Positions 25,430-35,036 are shown, counted from the stretch's first letter. The stretch: DNA of 64,000 nucleotides from CAYMCQ01 sp964389025 (GCA_964389025.1 CAYMCQ010000007.1:1-64000); one strand, 5' to 3'. The notes: generated from the sequence alone by a model not told the origin. Numbers and translations: made by a program.

Positions 25430-25487
25430 GGGCGCGAGTTAAAGTGGGCGCGAGTTAAAGTGGGCGCGAGTTAAAGTGGGCGCGATG
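25430..25487. repeat. 16-bp tandem repeat, about 3.5 copies
   Basis: The unit GGGCGCGAGTTAAAGT is repeated head to tail with almost no change, and the final copy becomes GGGCGCGATGTTATAG. It lies between the small 25207 gene and the convergent 25590-26444 gene. The high unit identity suggests recent slippage. Confidence 0.85.
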
Positions 25488-25589
25488 TTATAGCGCGGCT
25501 TGAAAGTGAAAACTGTGTTCGTGAATGGAATCCTCCTGCCAAGTGCGGAAGGGTCTTTCGTCTCAGAATAGCGTCCACAACACGCCTCT

Positions 25590-26444
25590 TCAGGGTTTGT
25601 CAGGTGGTCCATCTGTTGGCTGTTTGATTTCAAAAACGAACGGTTCATTCAATTTGTTTCCTTTGAGTGTTACCGCAGCCGGCTCAGCGACCTCAATTTG
25701 AAGTTCCACACCCTGCGCTACTGGAATGAGGCTACTCTGACCACTGCTTCTATCATCGCTTACTTTGTCTTCGGTAGCTTTACTACCTGAACCGAGCAAA
25801 TCGAAGCGCAAAAGTTTTGCCGGGTTCACGGATGCTGTGAATTCAACTAACCCGAGCGCCTGGTTTTTCGTGGCGACAAAGTAAAGAGTTGAAGTTAAAC
25901 CAGTCTTGGACCGTTTGGTTTCCCTGGTCACCAGCTCGAGCATGGCCGGTTTAGCCATTTCCGTCGTCTTCACTAGTTGCGCATTAACTTCCTCGAGCCG
26001 GTTTGAAGCAGCCATAATCGCGGGTAAGATATTTGTTTCAATCAATTCTTTCACAAGCGGACCAGCGGTTAACTCGATACGTTCTTTCGCCTTCTCGGTA
26101 ATGAGCTTCTGAATTTCCTCTTTAGCAAACTGCCGATCTAATTCTGCAGTTACTTCCTTTCTGACTCTATCAACCTCGCCTTGAGCAGTATTTTTGGCGA
26201 TAGTCTGTAAATCACTTAAAGTTTTCACCCCCAGAAAAACGACAACGATGCCAACGATTAGCAAAAAAACGCGGACGACTTTTGCTATGTTTGAATATGC
26301 ATCCCAAACGCGTCCGATTTCCTTTTCCGCAGCGACAGTCAACCGCTCACGTCTTGCTAGTTCATCTTCTAATTGTTTTACACGAAGGTCATCTTGGTTT
26401 GGTTTTTCATTCATAGAGATGTTGGTCGATGACGGTGTTACCAT
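25590..26444 (-). CDS. Membrane-anchored coiled-coil protein of unknown function
   Basis: A 284-residue protein (or 274 from the Met at 26414). A charged N-terminal coiled coil (LRVKQLEDELARRERLTVAAEKEIG) is followed by one strong membrane helix (VVRVFLLIVGIVVVFLGV, ~60-77). A long helical stretch and a C-terminal beta-rich domain (SLIPVAQGVELQIEVAEPAAVTLKG) complete it. No family recognised. It is transcribed in the same direction as the membrane and zinc-ribbon genes at 26665-28265, 220 bases further on, and may belong with them. Confidence 0.6.
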   Translation of the reverse strand: MVTPSSTNISMNEKPNQDDLRVKQLEDELARRERLTVAAEKEIGRVWDAYSNIAKVVRVFLLIVGIVVVFLGVKTLSDLQTIAKNTAQGEVDRVRKEVTAELDRQFAKEEIQKLITEKAKERIELTAGPLVKELIETNILPAIMAASNRLEEVNAQLVKTTEMAKPAMLELVTRETKRSKTGLTSTLYFVATKNQALGLVEFTASVNPAKLLRFDLLGSGSKATEDKVSDDRSSGQSSLIPVAQGVELQIEVAEPAAVTLKGNKLNEPFVFEIKQPTDGPPDKP

Positions 26445-26664
26445 CGTCGCTCGATGGCGTTTAGATTATTGCATCCCCGCCATTTGTCCAACCCGCCGGT
26501 TCAAAGTGCTGACATGAATGCAGCGCGGGACTTCATGTGAAGGGAAGATCGCGCCGCGTAACCGATTGCGAACTTTTGTTTCTCGCGAAAGTACTCCAAG
26601 TGTCCTTGCCAGATTTGTTCCCGAGCAGTCCAAATCTCAAAACGCTCAGCCCTGCTTTTCGAAC

Positions 26665-27255
26665 CTAATCTTGGGATTCGTCTCCGCGTTTCGCTCGGCG
26701 AAAAATCGTGATGAATCGCACGACCGTTATTATTAGTTCCAATTCCACGACTAGCCGGAAAATTACGAGAATCGTTTTTGCTGCAAATGAGCGTGGCATT
26801 ACGGCACTTATGTGAGTGTCATAGATGTCTGGAATTCCAAAGAGCACAATATCGAGGACGTTTTCGAGCGAGAATAGCAGCCACGTGAAAAGACCGGGAT
26901 CGGAAACCTGTTGGAACTGTCCCGTAAACACGCGATTGAGCGAGTCAATGAAAACCGCAAAAGTCGCAACGAAGCCGAACATGGAGGACAGGGTCCAGCC
27001 AAGCTCTTGTTCAAAGTCACCACGCGCCAGAAAGCCTTTTAAGACTTTGTCATCTTGTAGTCTGAGACCGCCCTGCACCATTGCAAGGAACACGAACAGG
27101 ATGCCCGACGCGCACAGGGCGAGAACCGGATGTTCATGCGTCATGCGATTCAACCACCCGACTGGGAGCAGGGTGAACATGACCATGCCGAAGACAAACG
27201 TTATGCAGAAGCCGCCTGTATCAAATCGCAAACGCGCCGCCGGTTCGGGTTTCAT
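26665..27255 (-). CDS. Four-helix membrane protein
   Basis: A 196-residue protein with four or five hydrophobic segments (GFCITFVFGMVMFTLLPVG, HPVLALCASGILFVFLAMV, MFGFVATFAVFI, ILVIFRLVVELELIITVV). The segments are separated by short charged loops, and the tail is basic (RRAKRGDESQD). No family recognised. It starts 11 bases after the zinc-ribbon/deoxyribosyltransferase-like gene, so the two are very likely one operon. Small membrane proteins paired with nucleotide-acting enzymes are common in phage defence, which is context only. Confidence 0.6.
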   Translation of the reverse strand: MKPEPAARLRFDTGGFCITFVFGMVMFTLLPVGWLNRMTHEHPVLALCASGILFVFLAMVQGGLRLQDDKVLKGFLARGDFEQELGWTLSSMFGFVATFAVFIDSLNRVFTGQFQQVSDPGLFTWLLFSLENVLDIVLFGIPDIYDTHISAVMPRSFAAKTILVIFRLVVELELIITVVRFITIFRRAKRGDESQD

Positions 27256-27266
27256 AACAATTTTTT

Positions 27267-28265
27267 CTATTCGGTATAGGAACCTCTGCCAATAGTTGCT
27301 TCAATCCGCAGCTGTAATCCACGCTGCAAACTTTCCCATTCACCCTCCATCCATGTAACAAAATTATATTGGCGATTGTCGAAGTGGATTTTTTCCAATT
27401 CAGATTCTTGGCAAAGCCAAACAACTGGCAAACCAAGTCCTAACGCGAATCCCGCTTCAAAATAAACTCCACCTCTTTGGCCGGTAAAATCCGCAATCAG
27501 AAATTTGCTTTTTCTTATCGATGCTATGATTTCATCGTCAATGCGGTTGTTGTGTTCATGCCTGTCTATACGAAAAGGTTTATAGCCTGCTTGCAGTATT
27601 CCCGGATAAATTGCGTTGACCCATGCAAGTTGCATTGCCTCAGAAAACCACATTGCGACAAAAGCGACATTCGAATCGCTATGCGGTGGTGCGTCTAAAA
27701 AAGCCCAACCCGACGGAGTGATCTGCATACTGTTGTCGCCTGATAGCAATCCGCGCTCTCTAATGAGAAACTGGTGGACCAAAAACCCAACTTCCCGAAA
27801 ATCTCTCGACCAAGATACACCCAGCAATCGCAACGGCAGACGTATCTGTTCGACCTCTCCAGTGTTTAATTCAAATTGACCGGCGATAGCTGCTTTTGAC
27901 CTGCTGGACTGCAAGAGCGGTTGAACAAAGTCCGGTGCAAAACCGGCGCGACTGCCGGGAATCGGCATTAACGCCGCGAGAAAGCGTAACAGCTTATCTG
28001 CTTTATCTGCGACTATCGGAGGTTTTCGCTTTAAAATAAAAACCAAAACGTCCTTTCGTAACAGCTCCCCTTGGTGTCCGTTAATCCAGCCCGAAATAAT
28101 CGCCGTCTTATCCGGGTCAGACTTGACTGACAGATTACTCAGTGCTTCCAAAGACGAGTTATCAGCGCGAAATCGTCCGCAGCGCAAGCAGTCTATATCA
28201 CACCAGTTTTCTCGCGGCTCGTTTTTGCAAGGAGTCGAACAAACAGGGCACTCAAAAAACACCAT
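27267..28265 (-). CDS. Zinc-ribbon protein with C-terminal nucleoside deoxyribosyltransferase-like (TIR-like fold) domain
   Basis: A 332-residue protein. The N-terminus has CPVCSTPC and CDIDCLRCGRF, a zinc ribbon. The middle ~150 residues are helical, winged-helix-like. Residues ~205-315 form a Rossmann-type domain: VAFVAMWFSEAMQLAWVNAIYPGI, GYKPFRID, IDDEIIASIRKSKFLIADFTGQRGGVYFEAGFALGLG and LPVVWLC. That pattern (DxxI...SxFxIADxTG...YxEAGxAxGLG) is the nucleoside 2-deoxyribosyltransferase/TIR-like superfamily, whose members cleave nucleosides or NAD. The Glu in YFEAGFA is the expected catalytic residue. It heads the operon with the membrane gene at 26665. Confidence 0.72.
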   Translation of the reverse strand: MVFFECPVCSTPCKNEPRENWCDIDCLRCGRFRADNSSLEALSNLSVKSDPDKTAIISGWINGHQGELLRKDVLVFILKRKPPIVADKADKLLRFLAALMPIPGSRAGFAPDFVQPLLQSSRSKAAIAGQFELNTGEVEQIRLPLRLLGVSWSRDFREVGFLVHQFLIRERGLLSGDNSMQITPSGWAFLDAPPHSDSNVAFVAMWFSEAMQLAWVNAIYPGILQAGYKPFRIDRHEHNNRIDDEIIASIRKSKFLIADFTGQRGGVYFEAGFALGLGLPVVWLCQESELEKIHFDNRQYNFVTWMEGEWESLQRGLQLRIEATIGRGSYTE

Positions 28266-28873
28266 AGTAAGCCTTTCACATTCGTTTCTTACCGCCGTAT
28301 CTTTGCAGCGATTGAAGGCAAATCCTTAATCTATTTCGGCATGACCAAAAGACACGTGCCGCCGCTGCGTTCTTCCCATATTCAAGGAACCCACCTGTGA
28401 GTCGGCAGGTTTTTGTTTTGTGCAAAAGCCGGATCACTGAAAACCTATTTACGGTTGAGCAAGCCGCCGGTCGCCGGTTCTTCGCGTAGTTCAAGCGAAT
28501 CGGGCTGAATATAAGGTTCGGGGTAGCTATAATTCGTCTGGCTCTGAATCATCTCTCGACGGATTTTCGCACAGAGGGGAGATTGCGTGAAGGAAAATCA
28601 ACGCCCACGCTCGACTCGGTTCAAAGCTCCTCAATCTCCGCCCGCATAGCTTCGCTCATTTTTCCTGCTGCGCTCCGCGCTGTGGTTCGCTTCGCTGAAT
28701 GGAATGAATTTGCTCTGGGCCAGATGAGGATTACACAGAAAGAAACTGCGACTACCGCAACAACACAAACTACCGCCAGTCTAGCAGATTAGCGATTTAA
28801 GAGGTTGTCGCTCTCGTCAAACATTCAGCGTCTCGTTCTCTGCGCACCGGTACCCTTCATTTAAGTTGGAGAA
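28266..28873. other. 608-bp stretch without a supported gene
   Basis: No reading frame here has convincing features. At 28390-28412 a weak ACCTG/CAGGT hairpin is followed by a T-run, and its tail TTTTGTTTTGTGCAAAA resembles the tail of the hairpin at 41486-41520. The rest looks like decayed sequence. Confidence 0.5.
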
Positions 28874-30148
28874 TCAAAATGTAATTCCGAGACCGGCAGT
28901 GAAAGTCTCGACTGGCTTTTTCGTGATTTCAAGCCCCCCGTCCTCGTACAGCAGCTTAAGTGAAACTTTTTGTTCCCCGTCTTTGCGCTTCAAAATTGCC
29001 CAATCGAGGCCGGTGCGGAACAAGGAGTCATGCCCCGGATTGATGCCGCTCAAAGTTGGAAGATATGCATATGAAACGTGGAGCGTTAAGCCTTGCGGAT
29101 CCATACCTAATGACCGCGCGATTATACACGGCTGAACTTCCAGTCTTGCGGTCGGGCCGAAACGGAAGAACCTGCCCGTGCGTACGGCGGGATCGCCACC
29201 TGAATCTTCGACATTGCCCGATTCGCCGTGACCGAAAAATCTTAAGCTATAAAGCAGTTCACTCGTGTCTATAGGATGATCTTTGTCTGGCGTATGCGGA
29301 ACAAGGCTCGCTTTGAAGCCCAAGGCCCACCGGGCATTTTGGTCTTGCCCTGCTAATCGTGGCTCAACATCAAATTCCCCGACCCAAGCTGAAGCTTTAT
29401 GATCGGTATCTGTCGCGTGAACACCAAAGCCGCGTAATTCAAATTCAGAGATGAAGGATTCTCGGACGAGGTTCCATCGGGCGCTCGCGCCAAGCCGATA
29501 AATTAAAGAGTCAACTTTGTTTGTTGGTTTGCCGTTAGTATCTACTTTGTGAAGCGAAATACTTGGTATCAGATACACCGCACGCAAAGTAGGTCCATCG
29601 CTCGCTGAAAATCCTTCATCGTTGTTAAAGATGCGGAAAGGGCGGATCAACGCTCCCTTGGCCGACCAAGTATCGACATCCGAAATAAAGTTCCGTGAAA
29701 AGCTAAAGGCAGCTCCAGCAACCTGATTACGTTTGATTTTCGGATCTTCGACCGAAGGATCTTCGTCTTGCACCACGTCATTGGCATCTTGCCGAATTTT
29801 CAATCCCCAGAGCATCACTTTTTTCTGCGGTGTAGCGGCCTTTTGATCTGGTGACGGGAGAGGATTGGGTTGCGGCTTGCGCGCTTCTAGGAATACAGCA
29901 GCATCGTTCTTCATCTGTTCAACTTGCGTGAACGTAAACGGCTTGTCCTTTGGCTGCTGCCAATAATCGAAAATTCGATCTTTCAAATCAACAGGAACCG
30001 GCTTTTTCAAAGACTGGAGATGAAATGAAATGATAGCGGCTGTTTCGTCCAGCGAGTAAGCCACTTCGTCAGCCAGAAGCTGGGCAGAGAAAATCCCCAA
30101 AAGTAAACACACTGAAGTTAAACAACGGAGAGCGAGTTTTAGTTTCAT
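28874..30148 (-). CDS. Outer-membrane beta-barrel-like protein
   Basis: A 424-residue protein with a signal peptide (MKLKLALRCLTSVCLLLGIFSAQLLA). A helical and Pro-rich linker of ~100 residues is followed by alternating hydrophobic strands typical of a barrel, ending in an aromatic residue (TFTAGLGITF). No family recognised. It ends a short minus-strand pair with the 113-residue gene 16 bases upstream and is divergent from the MBL/membrane/patatin block across a 365-base gap. Likely an outer-membrane channel or structural protein. Confidence 0.65.
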   Translation of the reverse strand: MKLKLALRCLTSVCLLLGIFSAQLLADEVAYSLDETAAIISFHLQSLKKPVPVDLKDRIFDYWQQPKDKPFTFTQVEQMKNDAAVFLEARKPQPNPLPSPDQKAATPQKKVMLWGLKIRQDANDVVQDEDPSVEDPKIKRNQVAGAAFSFSRNFISDVDTWSAKGALIRPFRIFNNDEGFSASDGPTLRAVYLIPSISLHKVDTNGKPTNKVDSLIYRLGASARWNLVRESFISEFELRGFGVHATDTDHKASAWVGEFDVEPRLAGQDQNARWALGFKASLVPHTPDKDHPIDTSELLYSLRFFGHGESGNVEDSGGDPAVRTGRFFRFGPTARLEVQPCIIARSLGMDPQGLTLHVSYAYLPTLSGINPGHDSLFRTGLDWAILKRKDGEQKVSLKLLYEDGGLEITKKPVETFTAGLGITF

Positions 30149-30164
30149 TGGATGACATGTTTAT

Positions 30165-30506
30165 TCAACCGAGAGGAACAGTGACCCCCTTGGAGCCAAG
30201 ATCATTCTTAATATCCACAGCCGCTCCACGAACTGTTAAAGACATATCTGGTCTCGCTGCGGGATAGCGCGCTACTCCCGCCCGAATGTGATAGGTGTCA
30301 TTGATGGCCGCATTTAAGGCAATCTTTCTTACATTCGTCAGGTTCTGGAGAACTTCCGTATCTGCTATTTGTCGACTCTCTGCTCTTGAACAGAAGGCAA
30401 TCACAAACGGTCGCGTGGGTGGAAATCCCAGCAGGTTCGCTGCTGCCGGACGCTTTATCTTAGATCGACTCGAGATTTTCTTGATAGCCATTTTTGGTTT
30501 CTTCAC
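30165..30506 (-). CDS. Small hypothetical protein
   Basis: A 113-residue protein from GTG 30506, chosen because GGAG lies 6 bases before it; a longer frame to 30632 exists without support. It has a Lys-rich start (MKKPKMAIKKISSRSKIKRP) followed by a compact region with RAESRQIADTEVLQNLTNVRKIALNAAINDTYHIRAG and DMSLTVRGAAVDIKNDLG. It looks like a small soluble protein. Probably co-transcribed with the barrel gene downstream (16 bases). No family recognised. Confidence 0.5.
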   Translation of the reverse strand: MKKPKMAIKKISSRSKIKRPAAANLLGFPPTRPFVIAFCSRAESRQIADTEVLQNLTNVRKIALNAAINDTYHIRAGVARYPAARPDMSLTVRGAAVDIKNDLGSKGVTVPLG

Positions 30507-30871
30507 GGGATACTCCGAGTTGATTGGTGTTGAATGACGACGATACGTTTGAGCTATCGCAGCGCAAGAAAAAACACACTGCGAATAAACCGAGATGGGA
30601 TGATTGTTTCGTTCGAGTCCGAAGCAAGCCATAATGTTTTGTCCCGGAACTCGTTAAATCCACCGTAACGGACATGTTGTTAATAGCCGTAAACTTGTCC
30701 TTCTGTGAAAGATCTCTTTGACGTAGTGCGAAATTCATTTGGTGAGCCTTGAAAGATAACTTCAAAAAGTCTTAAGATTTGGCTTGCGCCCAGCAAAGCT
30801 TCTTCTAAAAAGGTTGTGTTCTTGAGACTCATAGTCAGACGAGCGCAAGTTAGTCGGACATAATCTCACGT

Positions 30872-32302
30872 ATGACAGAGCATCCGCATAACAGGTGGAG
30901 AATCTGCAAGCTTGTATCTTGGTTGCTAGTCTCACTGCTTTTCTCAATAGCCGGCCAAACTGCGCCGCCTGAATACTCAACGTTTCAAAGAGAACAACGT
31001 CTCGACTATTCGCCAGCCGAGACGGAAGTCCTGAGAATTTGGATGGTGTATGTGGCGCAGGGGGACGGAATCATCATACAGTTGCCGACGAAGTATAACT
31101 ATGACCCAAATCCGGGCGGTGGTGGATCAGAACGAAGCGAGAGAATAGATGTGGTCGTTGACGGCGGTTCAAATCCGGATTCCGATGTCAACCGAATGAC
31201 AGACTTCATCCGAAAGCTCTACGACGGGGATAGTCCAACCATTGAGCACATAGTCATTACACATCATGATCAAGACCATGTAAAAGGCATTACGCATCTG
31301 CTTGGCCAAAGTGACATCGCATTCGACAGCATGTATCACAACGGATTAGCCTCCTACCTAAAAGGGAAACGTAACTTTTCGGCTTCTCACGATCTTTCGA
31401 AAGCGGTCTTAGACAACACGAAGGATAAGTTTAAGCGCGGAATGGCTTTCGTCGATTCTTCCGGCGAAATCGAGGACAGCTACCTCATCAAGAATATCGT
31501 GGACTTACGGCGTTCGCAGGTAGATGAAAAGGAACTCCATGGCATTTATGAAGAATTAGCGAAAGCCGTATTGAAGCGGAAAGACGAAGGCGACCTCAAA
31601 ACCTTCAACCGGGCGCATGCCTCGGCACCATTCATCGCCGAAAGAGAGACAGAGCGCGCAACGAGTTTGCTGGACATGGAGTTCAAAGTTCTGTGGCCCC
31701 TCAAGAAAGCTAAGGCTTACGGAGGCAGAGATTGGGGCGAGACAATCAATGGAAATAGCGTGACGTTTCGTCTGGCTTACAAGGATTTTTCAATGGTCTT
31801 CACCGGCGATCATAATGATAAGTCCGAACCGGAACTCATCAAGTATTTGACTGCGGAAAGCAAATTGGAACTCCTGGATTGCGACGTGTTCAAGATACCG
31901 CATCATGGCAGTTCGCACGGCGCGCATGAGTTCTTTGAACGGAGCGGTTTCAATCCCGTGCTCTCGGTCGCTTCCATGGGGAACGTCGGCTTCAAATCAA
32001 AAAAGATGGCCGGTTCGGGGGCGTGGCAACATCCTGCCACGAACATCATTAATTGGCTCGGCGGGCCTCAGCGCGTGTATCACACCTTTATCCACGAAAA
32101 AGAATTGAGATACGATCAGATCACAACCGAAGCGAAGCGGCAAAGCATGATTGAAAAAAGCCATATTCTTATCGAAACGGACGGGAAATGGTTTCGGTTA
32201 GTCGAAGTGCCGATTGACAGCGATAATCCGAATGCGCCGCCGTCGGTGGCGATTACACGACGGGGAAACGGCACCCGATGGATCAAAGCGACGAAAGAGT
32301 AA
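30872..32302 (+). CDS. Exported metallo-beta-lactamase-fold hydrolase (ComEC-like)
   Basis: A 476-residue protein with an N-terminal hydrophobic segment (LVSWLLVSLLFSIAGQTA), so membrane-anchored or exported. The MBL core carries VYVAQGDGIIIQLP, VVVDGGSN, the zinc motif THHDQDHVKG (about 130-139), SMVFTGDHND and KIPHHGSSHGAHEFF. That order, with a late HHGS motif, is the ComEC/Rec2-type MBL branch that includes nucleases and phosphodiesterases. The next gene starts 4 bases after its stop, and a patatin gene follows, so the three form a block. Probable hydrolase of a phosphodiester; substrate unknown. Confidence 0.82.
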   Translation: MTEHPHNRWRICKLVSWLLVSLLFSIAGQTAPPEYSTFQREQRLDYSPAETEVLRIWMVYVAQGDGIIIQLPTKYNYDPNPGGGGSERSERIDVVVDGGSNPDSDVNRMTDFIRKLYDGDSPTIEHIVITHHDQDHVKGITHLLGQSDIAFDSMYHNGLASYLKGKRNFSASHDLSKAVLDNTKDKFKRGMAFVDSSGEIEDSYLIKNIVDLRRSQVDEKELHGIYEELAKAVLKRKDEGDLKTFNRAHASAPFIAERETERATSLLDMEFKVLWPLKKAKAYGGRDWGETINGNSVTFRLAYKDFSMVFTGDHNDKSEPELIKYLTAESKLELLDCDVFKIPHHGSSHGAHEFFERSGFNPVLSVASMGNVGFKSKKMAGSGAWQHPATNIINWLGGPQRVYHTFIHEKELRYDQITTEAKRQSMIEKSHILIETDGKWFRLVEVPIDSDNPNAPPSVAITRRGNGTRWIKATKE

Positions 32303-32306
32303 CTGC

Positions 32307-33500
32307 ATGATTCTGGACACGCTCAATACGTTCCTCGGCTTCGTGGGCATTATGCTCGTTTTGAGTTTAATGGTTACGGCCATCGTCCAGTTTGTTCAAA
32401 GCATATTCCAAATGCGGGCAAGAAATCTGCGGGTCGGTCTCGAATCACTTATAGAGAAGCTTCAAACAGAGCAACCAAAGGGACGAAGTGATGGAAATGC
32501 ACGGCTTCAGCCATCGAATGAGAACGAGGCGGCAGATACGCGCCATTCCAATCCGCCAGGCGCAGAGGGTCCCGCTAAAGATCCAAAACGCATTGCCGAT
32601 GATCTCGTCCGGAAGTGTCGGTTCGTTCCGAAATCAAAGCGTGCTGCTGGTTCCATGAAAGCAGAACTTGCGTCACAACTGAAAGGCCCACCCTGTAGCT
32701 GGATTTCGCGCGAGGAACTCATTGAACGACTCGCTGATGAGAATCTCGTATCGCGGAGCAAGGGCAATATAGGGGCTAAAGGGTTGCTGTCGGACGTCGA
32801 TCAAACTGACGAGAAAAGGATTTCCGTCCAGTTTCAAAGGATGGAAGCGTATCTCAACAAACGCTTCCTTTTGTATATCCGCGTCATAACGATTGTGTGC
32901 GCGGTGTTGGTGGCCGGATATTTTCAAGTAAGCACGCCGGAACTCTTGAAAAAACTTTCTTCTGATAAGCGTTTCCGCGAGGTCGCCGCCAAGACAAGCG
33001 AACAACTGTATAGCGAAGCGGATGCACTCATCAAGGCGAGCACCAATTACCAGAACGTGTCGGAAATGGCTTTGGACAAATTGACGGCCAAGCATCCGAA
33101 TCACGCGGCGTATCTCGAGCGGGCCTCCGGCCTTGGCGACAGTCGCACTGATATTGTCGGAGAGTTGCAGACTGTGTTGTCACCACTGCCCCCATCGGAA
33201 CGATCTAAAATTATCGATGACTACGAAATGCTGCTTGATGGTCTGCAAAACGAGGCGTCTGAAGCGTCGGTCAAACAAGTTGGATATCTTGCCGACAAAC
33301 TGACGGCATACGACATTACTCCTTGGGCGTATGGTTTCAAGTATTACGGAAATCCGGCAAACGTCGTCGGCGTTCTCATGACGGCCATTTTCCTCGCGTT
33401 CGGCGCCCCGTTCTGGTATGAGCGGCTTCGTGATTTGATCCAGTTGCGTGATGCGCTCAAACCAAAACAACAAAAACCAACTGACTCTCCTGATAATTGA
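32307..33500 (+). CDS. Three-helix membrane protein of the MBL/patatin block
   Basis: A 397-residue protein from ATG 32307. Membrane segments are near the N-terminus (FVGIMLVLSLMVTAIVQFV), in the middle (YIRVITIVCAVLVAGYFQV) and near the end (VGVLMTAIFLAFGAPFWYERL). Between the first two is a long soluble region with a charged linker. Between the last two is a ~150-residue helical region (SEQLYSEADALIKASTNYQ...). The final LRDLIQLRDALKP is typical of proteins annotated only as hypothetical membrane proteins beside patatins. Role unknown; coupling to the upstream MBL gene is suggested by the 4-base gap. Confidence 0.65.
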   Translation: MILDTLNTFLGFVGIMLVLSLMVTAIVQFVQSIFQMRARNLRVGLESLIEKLQTEQPKGRSDGNARLQPSNENEAADTRHSNPPGAEGPAKDPKRIADDLVRKCRFVPKSKRAAGSMKAELASQLKGPPCSWISREELIERLADENLVSRSKGNIGAKGLLSDVDQTDEKRISVQFQRMEAYLNKRFLLYIRVITIVCAVLVAGYFQVSTPELLKKLSSDKRFREVAAKTSEQLYSEADALIKASTNYQNVSEMALDKLTAKHPNHAAYLERASGLGDSRTDIVGELQTVLSPLPPSERSKIIDDYEMLLDGLQNEASEASVKQVGYLADKLTAYDITPWAYGFKYYGNPANVVGVLMTAIFLAFGAPFWYERLRDLIQLRDALKPKQQKPTDSPDN

Positions 33501-33632
33501 TGTCGCCTCACTGTCTTTTAAAAAGGTGAGGCATTTCGAGGTAACGTCAGGGTTTCGATTTTACTTGTAAGAAATGTTGCAATGATTGTGCAAGCGTAGT
33601 TCTGGCGATATGCAATCAACAATTACACGCCT

Positions 33633-34805
33633 ATGCCTGACGACAATGTAGTTTCTGCCAGTCATTCCCCCGTAAGCCTCACAGAGTCGGACATTCAAGC
33701 TCCAAAGCCGCTTCGTGGAATGGGCTTGTGTCTTTCAGGCGGCGGATATCGCGCGATGGTATTTCACCTGGGAGCTTTTATTCGCCTCAATGAAGCGGGT
33801 CTCTTGAAAAAAATGGACCGCATCTCAAGCGTTTCTGGCGGATCCATTGCTGCCGCGATGCTCGGTGTGCGCTGGAAGCAACTCAATTTCCAGAACGACG
33901 TTGCCACCAATTTAATGGAACAAGTGATAGAGCCAGTTCGGGTGCTGGCGGGAATCACTATAGATGTGAAGTCCATACTCGGCGGAATTTTTTTGCCAGG
34001 CACCATAAGCGACCGAATCGTCGCCTCCTACAAGAAACACCTCTACGGAGAAGCCACACTCAAAGATTTGCCTTCTGACGATGAGGGGCCGCGTTTCGTC
34101 ATCAACGCAACCAATGTGCAATCGGGTGCCTTGTGGCGCTTTTCAAAGCCGTATATGGCCGACTATCTGGTGGGAATGGTCAAGAGTAGGACGGTATCGC
34201 TGGCGGTCGCGGTGGGGGCTTCTTCGGCCTTTCCTCCTATCCTTTCACCGGCTCGGTTGAAACTGAACCACTCTGATTTTGAGCCTGACGCAAATTGTCC
34301 ATTGCAGAAAGAGCCTTACACGACAAACGTCGTGCTATCCGACGGCGGCGTGTATGACAATTTGGGATTGGAGACGGTCTGGAAACAATTTAAGACCGTT
34401 TTGGTGAGTGACGGGGGCGGCAAAATGCAACCTGAAGCCGATCCAAAAAGCGATTGGGTGCGCCATGCAATTCGTGTTTCAGGGCTTGTTGACAATCAGG
34501 TGCGCAGTCTTCGAAAGCGGCTCATGATCGCGGCTTTCATCGATCAAACGGATGCTCACGATGGAGCGTATTGGGGAATCCGCAGTAAAGTTAATGCCTA
34601 TCCCGCTCGGGATCCGTCACTGCCATGTCCAGAAGACCGCACGCTGGAATTAGCCAAAACGCCGACGCGACTAAAACGCTTGGAACCAGAGTATCAGAAC
34701 AGATTGATTAACTGGGGCTATGCGATTTGCGACGCGGCAATTCGATCTCATTACAAGCCGGCTCCGGCCCAAGCGAAAGGTTTTCCATACCCTGGGGGCA
34801 TTTGA
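33633..34805 (+). CDS. Patatin-like phospholipase
   Basis: A 390-residue lipid acyl hydrolase. The oxyanion loop is LSGGGYRAMVFHLG (~34-47), the nucleophile motif is SSVSGGS with Ser68, and the catalytic Asp is in LSDGGVYDNLG (~237). Ser-Asp dyad spacing fits the family. No signal peptide is visible, so it acts from the cytoplasm on the inner membrane. Patatins are frequent lethal effectors in phage defence (for example CapV in CBASS), but no cyclic-nucleotide synthase is adjacent here; the cyclase/FCD gene is 11 kb away. It forms a block with the MBL and membrane genes. Confidence 0.85.
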   Translation: MPDDNVVSASHSPVSLTESDIQAPKPLRGMGLCLSGGGYRAMVFHLGAFIRLNEAGLLKKMDRISSVSGGSIAAAMLGVRWKQLNFQNDVATNLMEQVIEPVRVLAGITIDVKSILGGIFLPGTISDRIVASYKKHLYGEATLKDLPSDDEGPRFVINATNVQSGALWRFSKPYMADYLVGMVKSRTVSLAVAVGASSAFPPILSPARLKLNHSDFEPDANCPLQKEPYTTNVVLSDGGVYDNLGLETVWKQFKTVLVSDGGGKMQPEADPKSDWVRHAIRVSGLVDNQVRSLRKRLMIAAFIDQTDAHDGAYWGIRSKVNAYPARDPSLPCPEDRTLELAKTPTRLKRLEPEYQNRLINWGYAICDAAIRSHYKPAPAQAKGFPYPGGI

Positions 34806-35036
34806 GCGAGGCCATGAACGCGCATCTGCAGCATTGGCTCTTATTTTGATAACCAAACAAGGGAACGTCACGGTCGCATATCGGAATAATTGACGCCGAT
34901 GCTCTTTATATTTCGCGTTTACCGCAAAATGACATATGCCGGTTCGTGTGTGAATGCCGTGGGCTTGACAGTTTTTGAAAAAGTGATTGAATCAGAACAC
35001 TGACAAAACAAATCGTTTGTGTTTTTGTTGGGGACA

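Noticed and set aside
25430..25487. CRISPR array
   Set aside because: The tandem units are 16 bp with no spacers and no cas genes are near.
28583..28792. Plus-strand frame of 69 codons
   Set aside because: Ser/Thr/Ala-rich with no ribosome site or recognisable pattern; probably chance.
33633..34805. CBASS operon with patatin effector
   Set aside because: No CD-NTase, Cap2/Cap3 or similar gene is adjacent; the class III cyclase is 11 kb away with a different fold and other genes in between.
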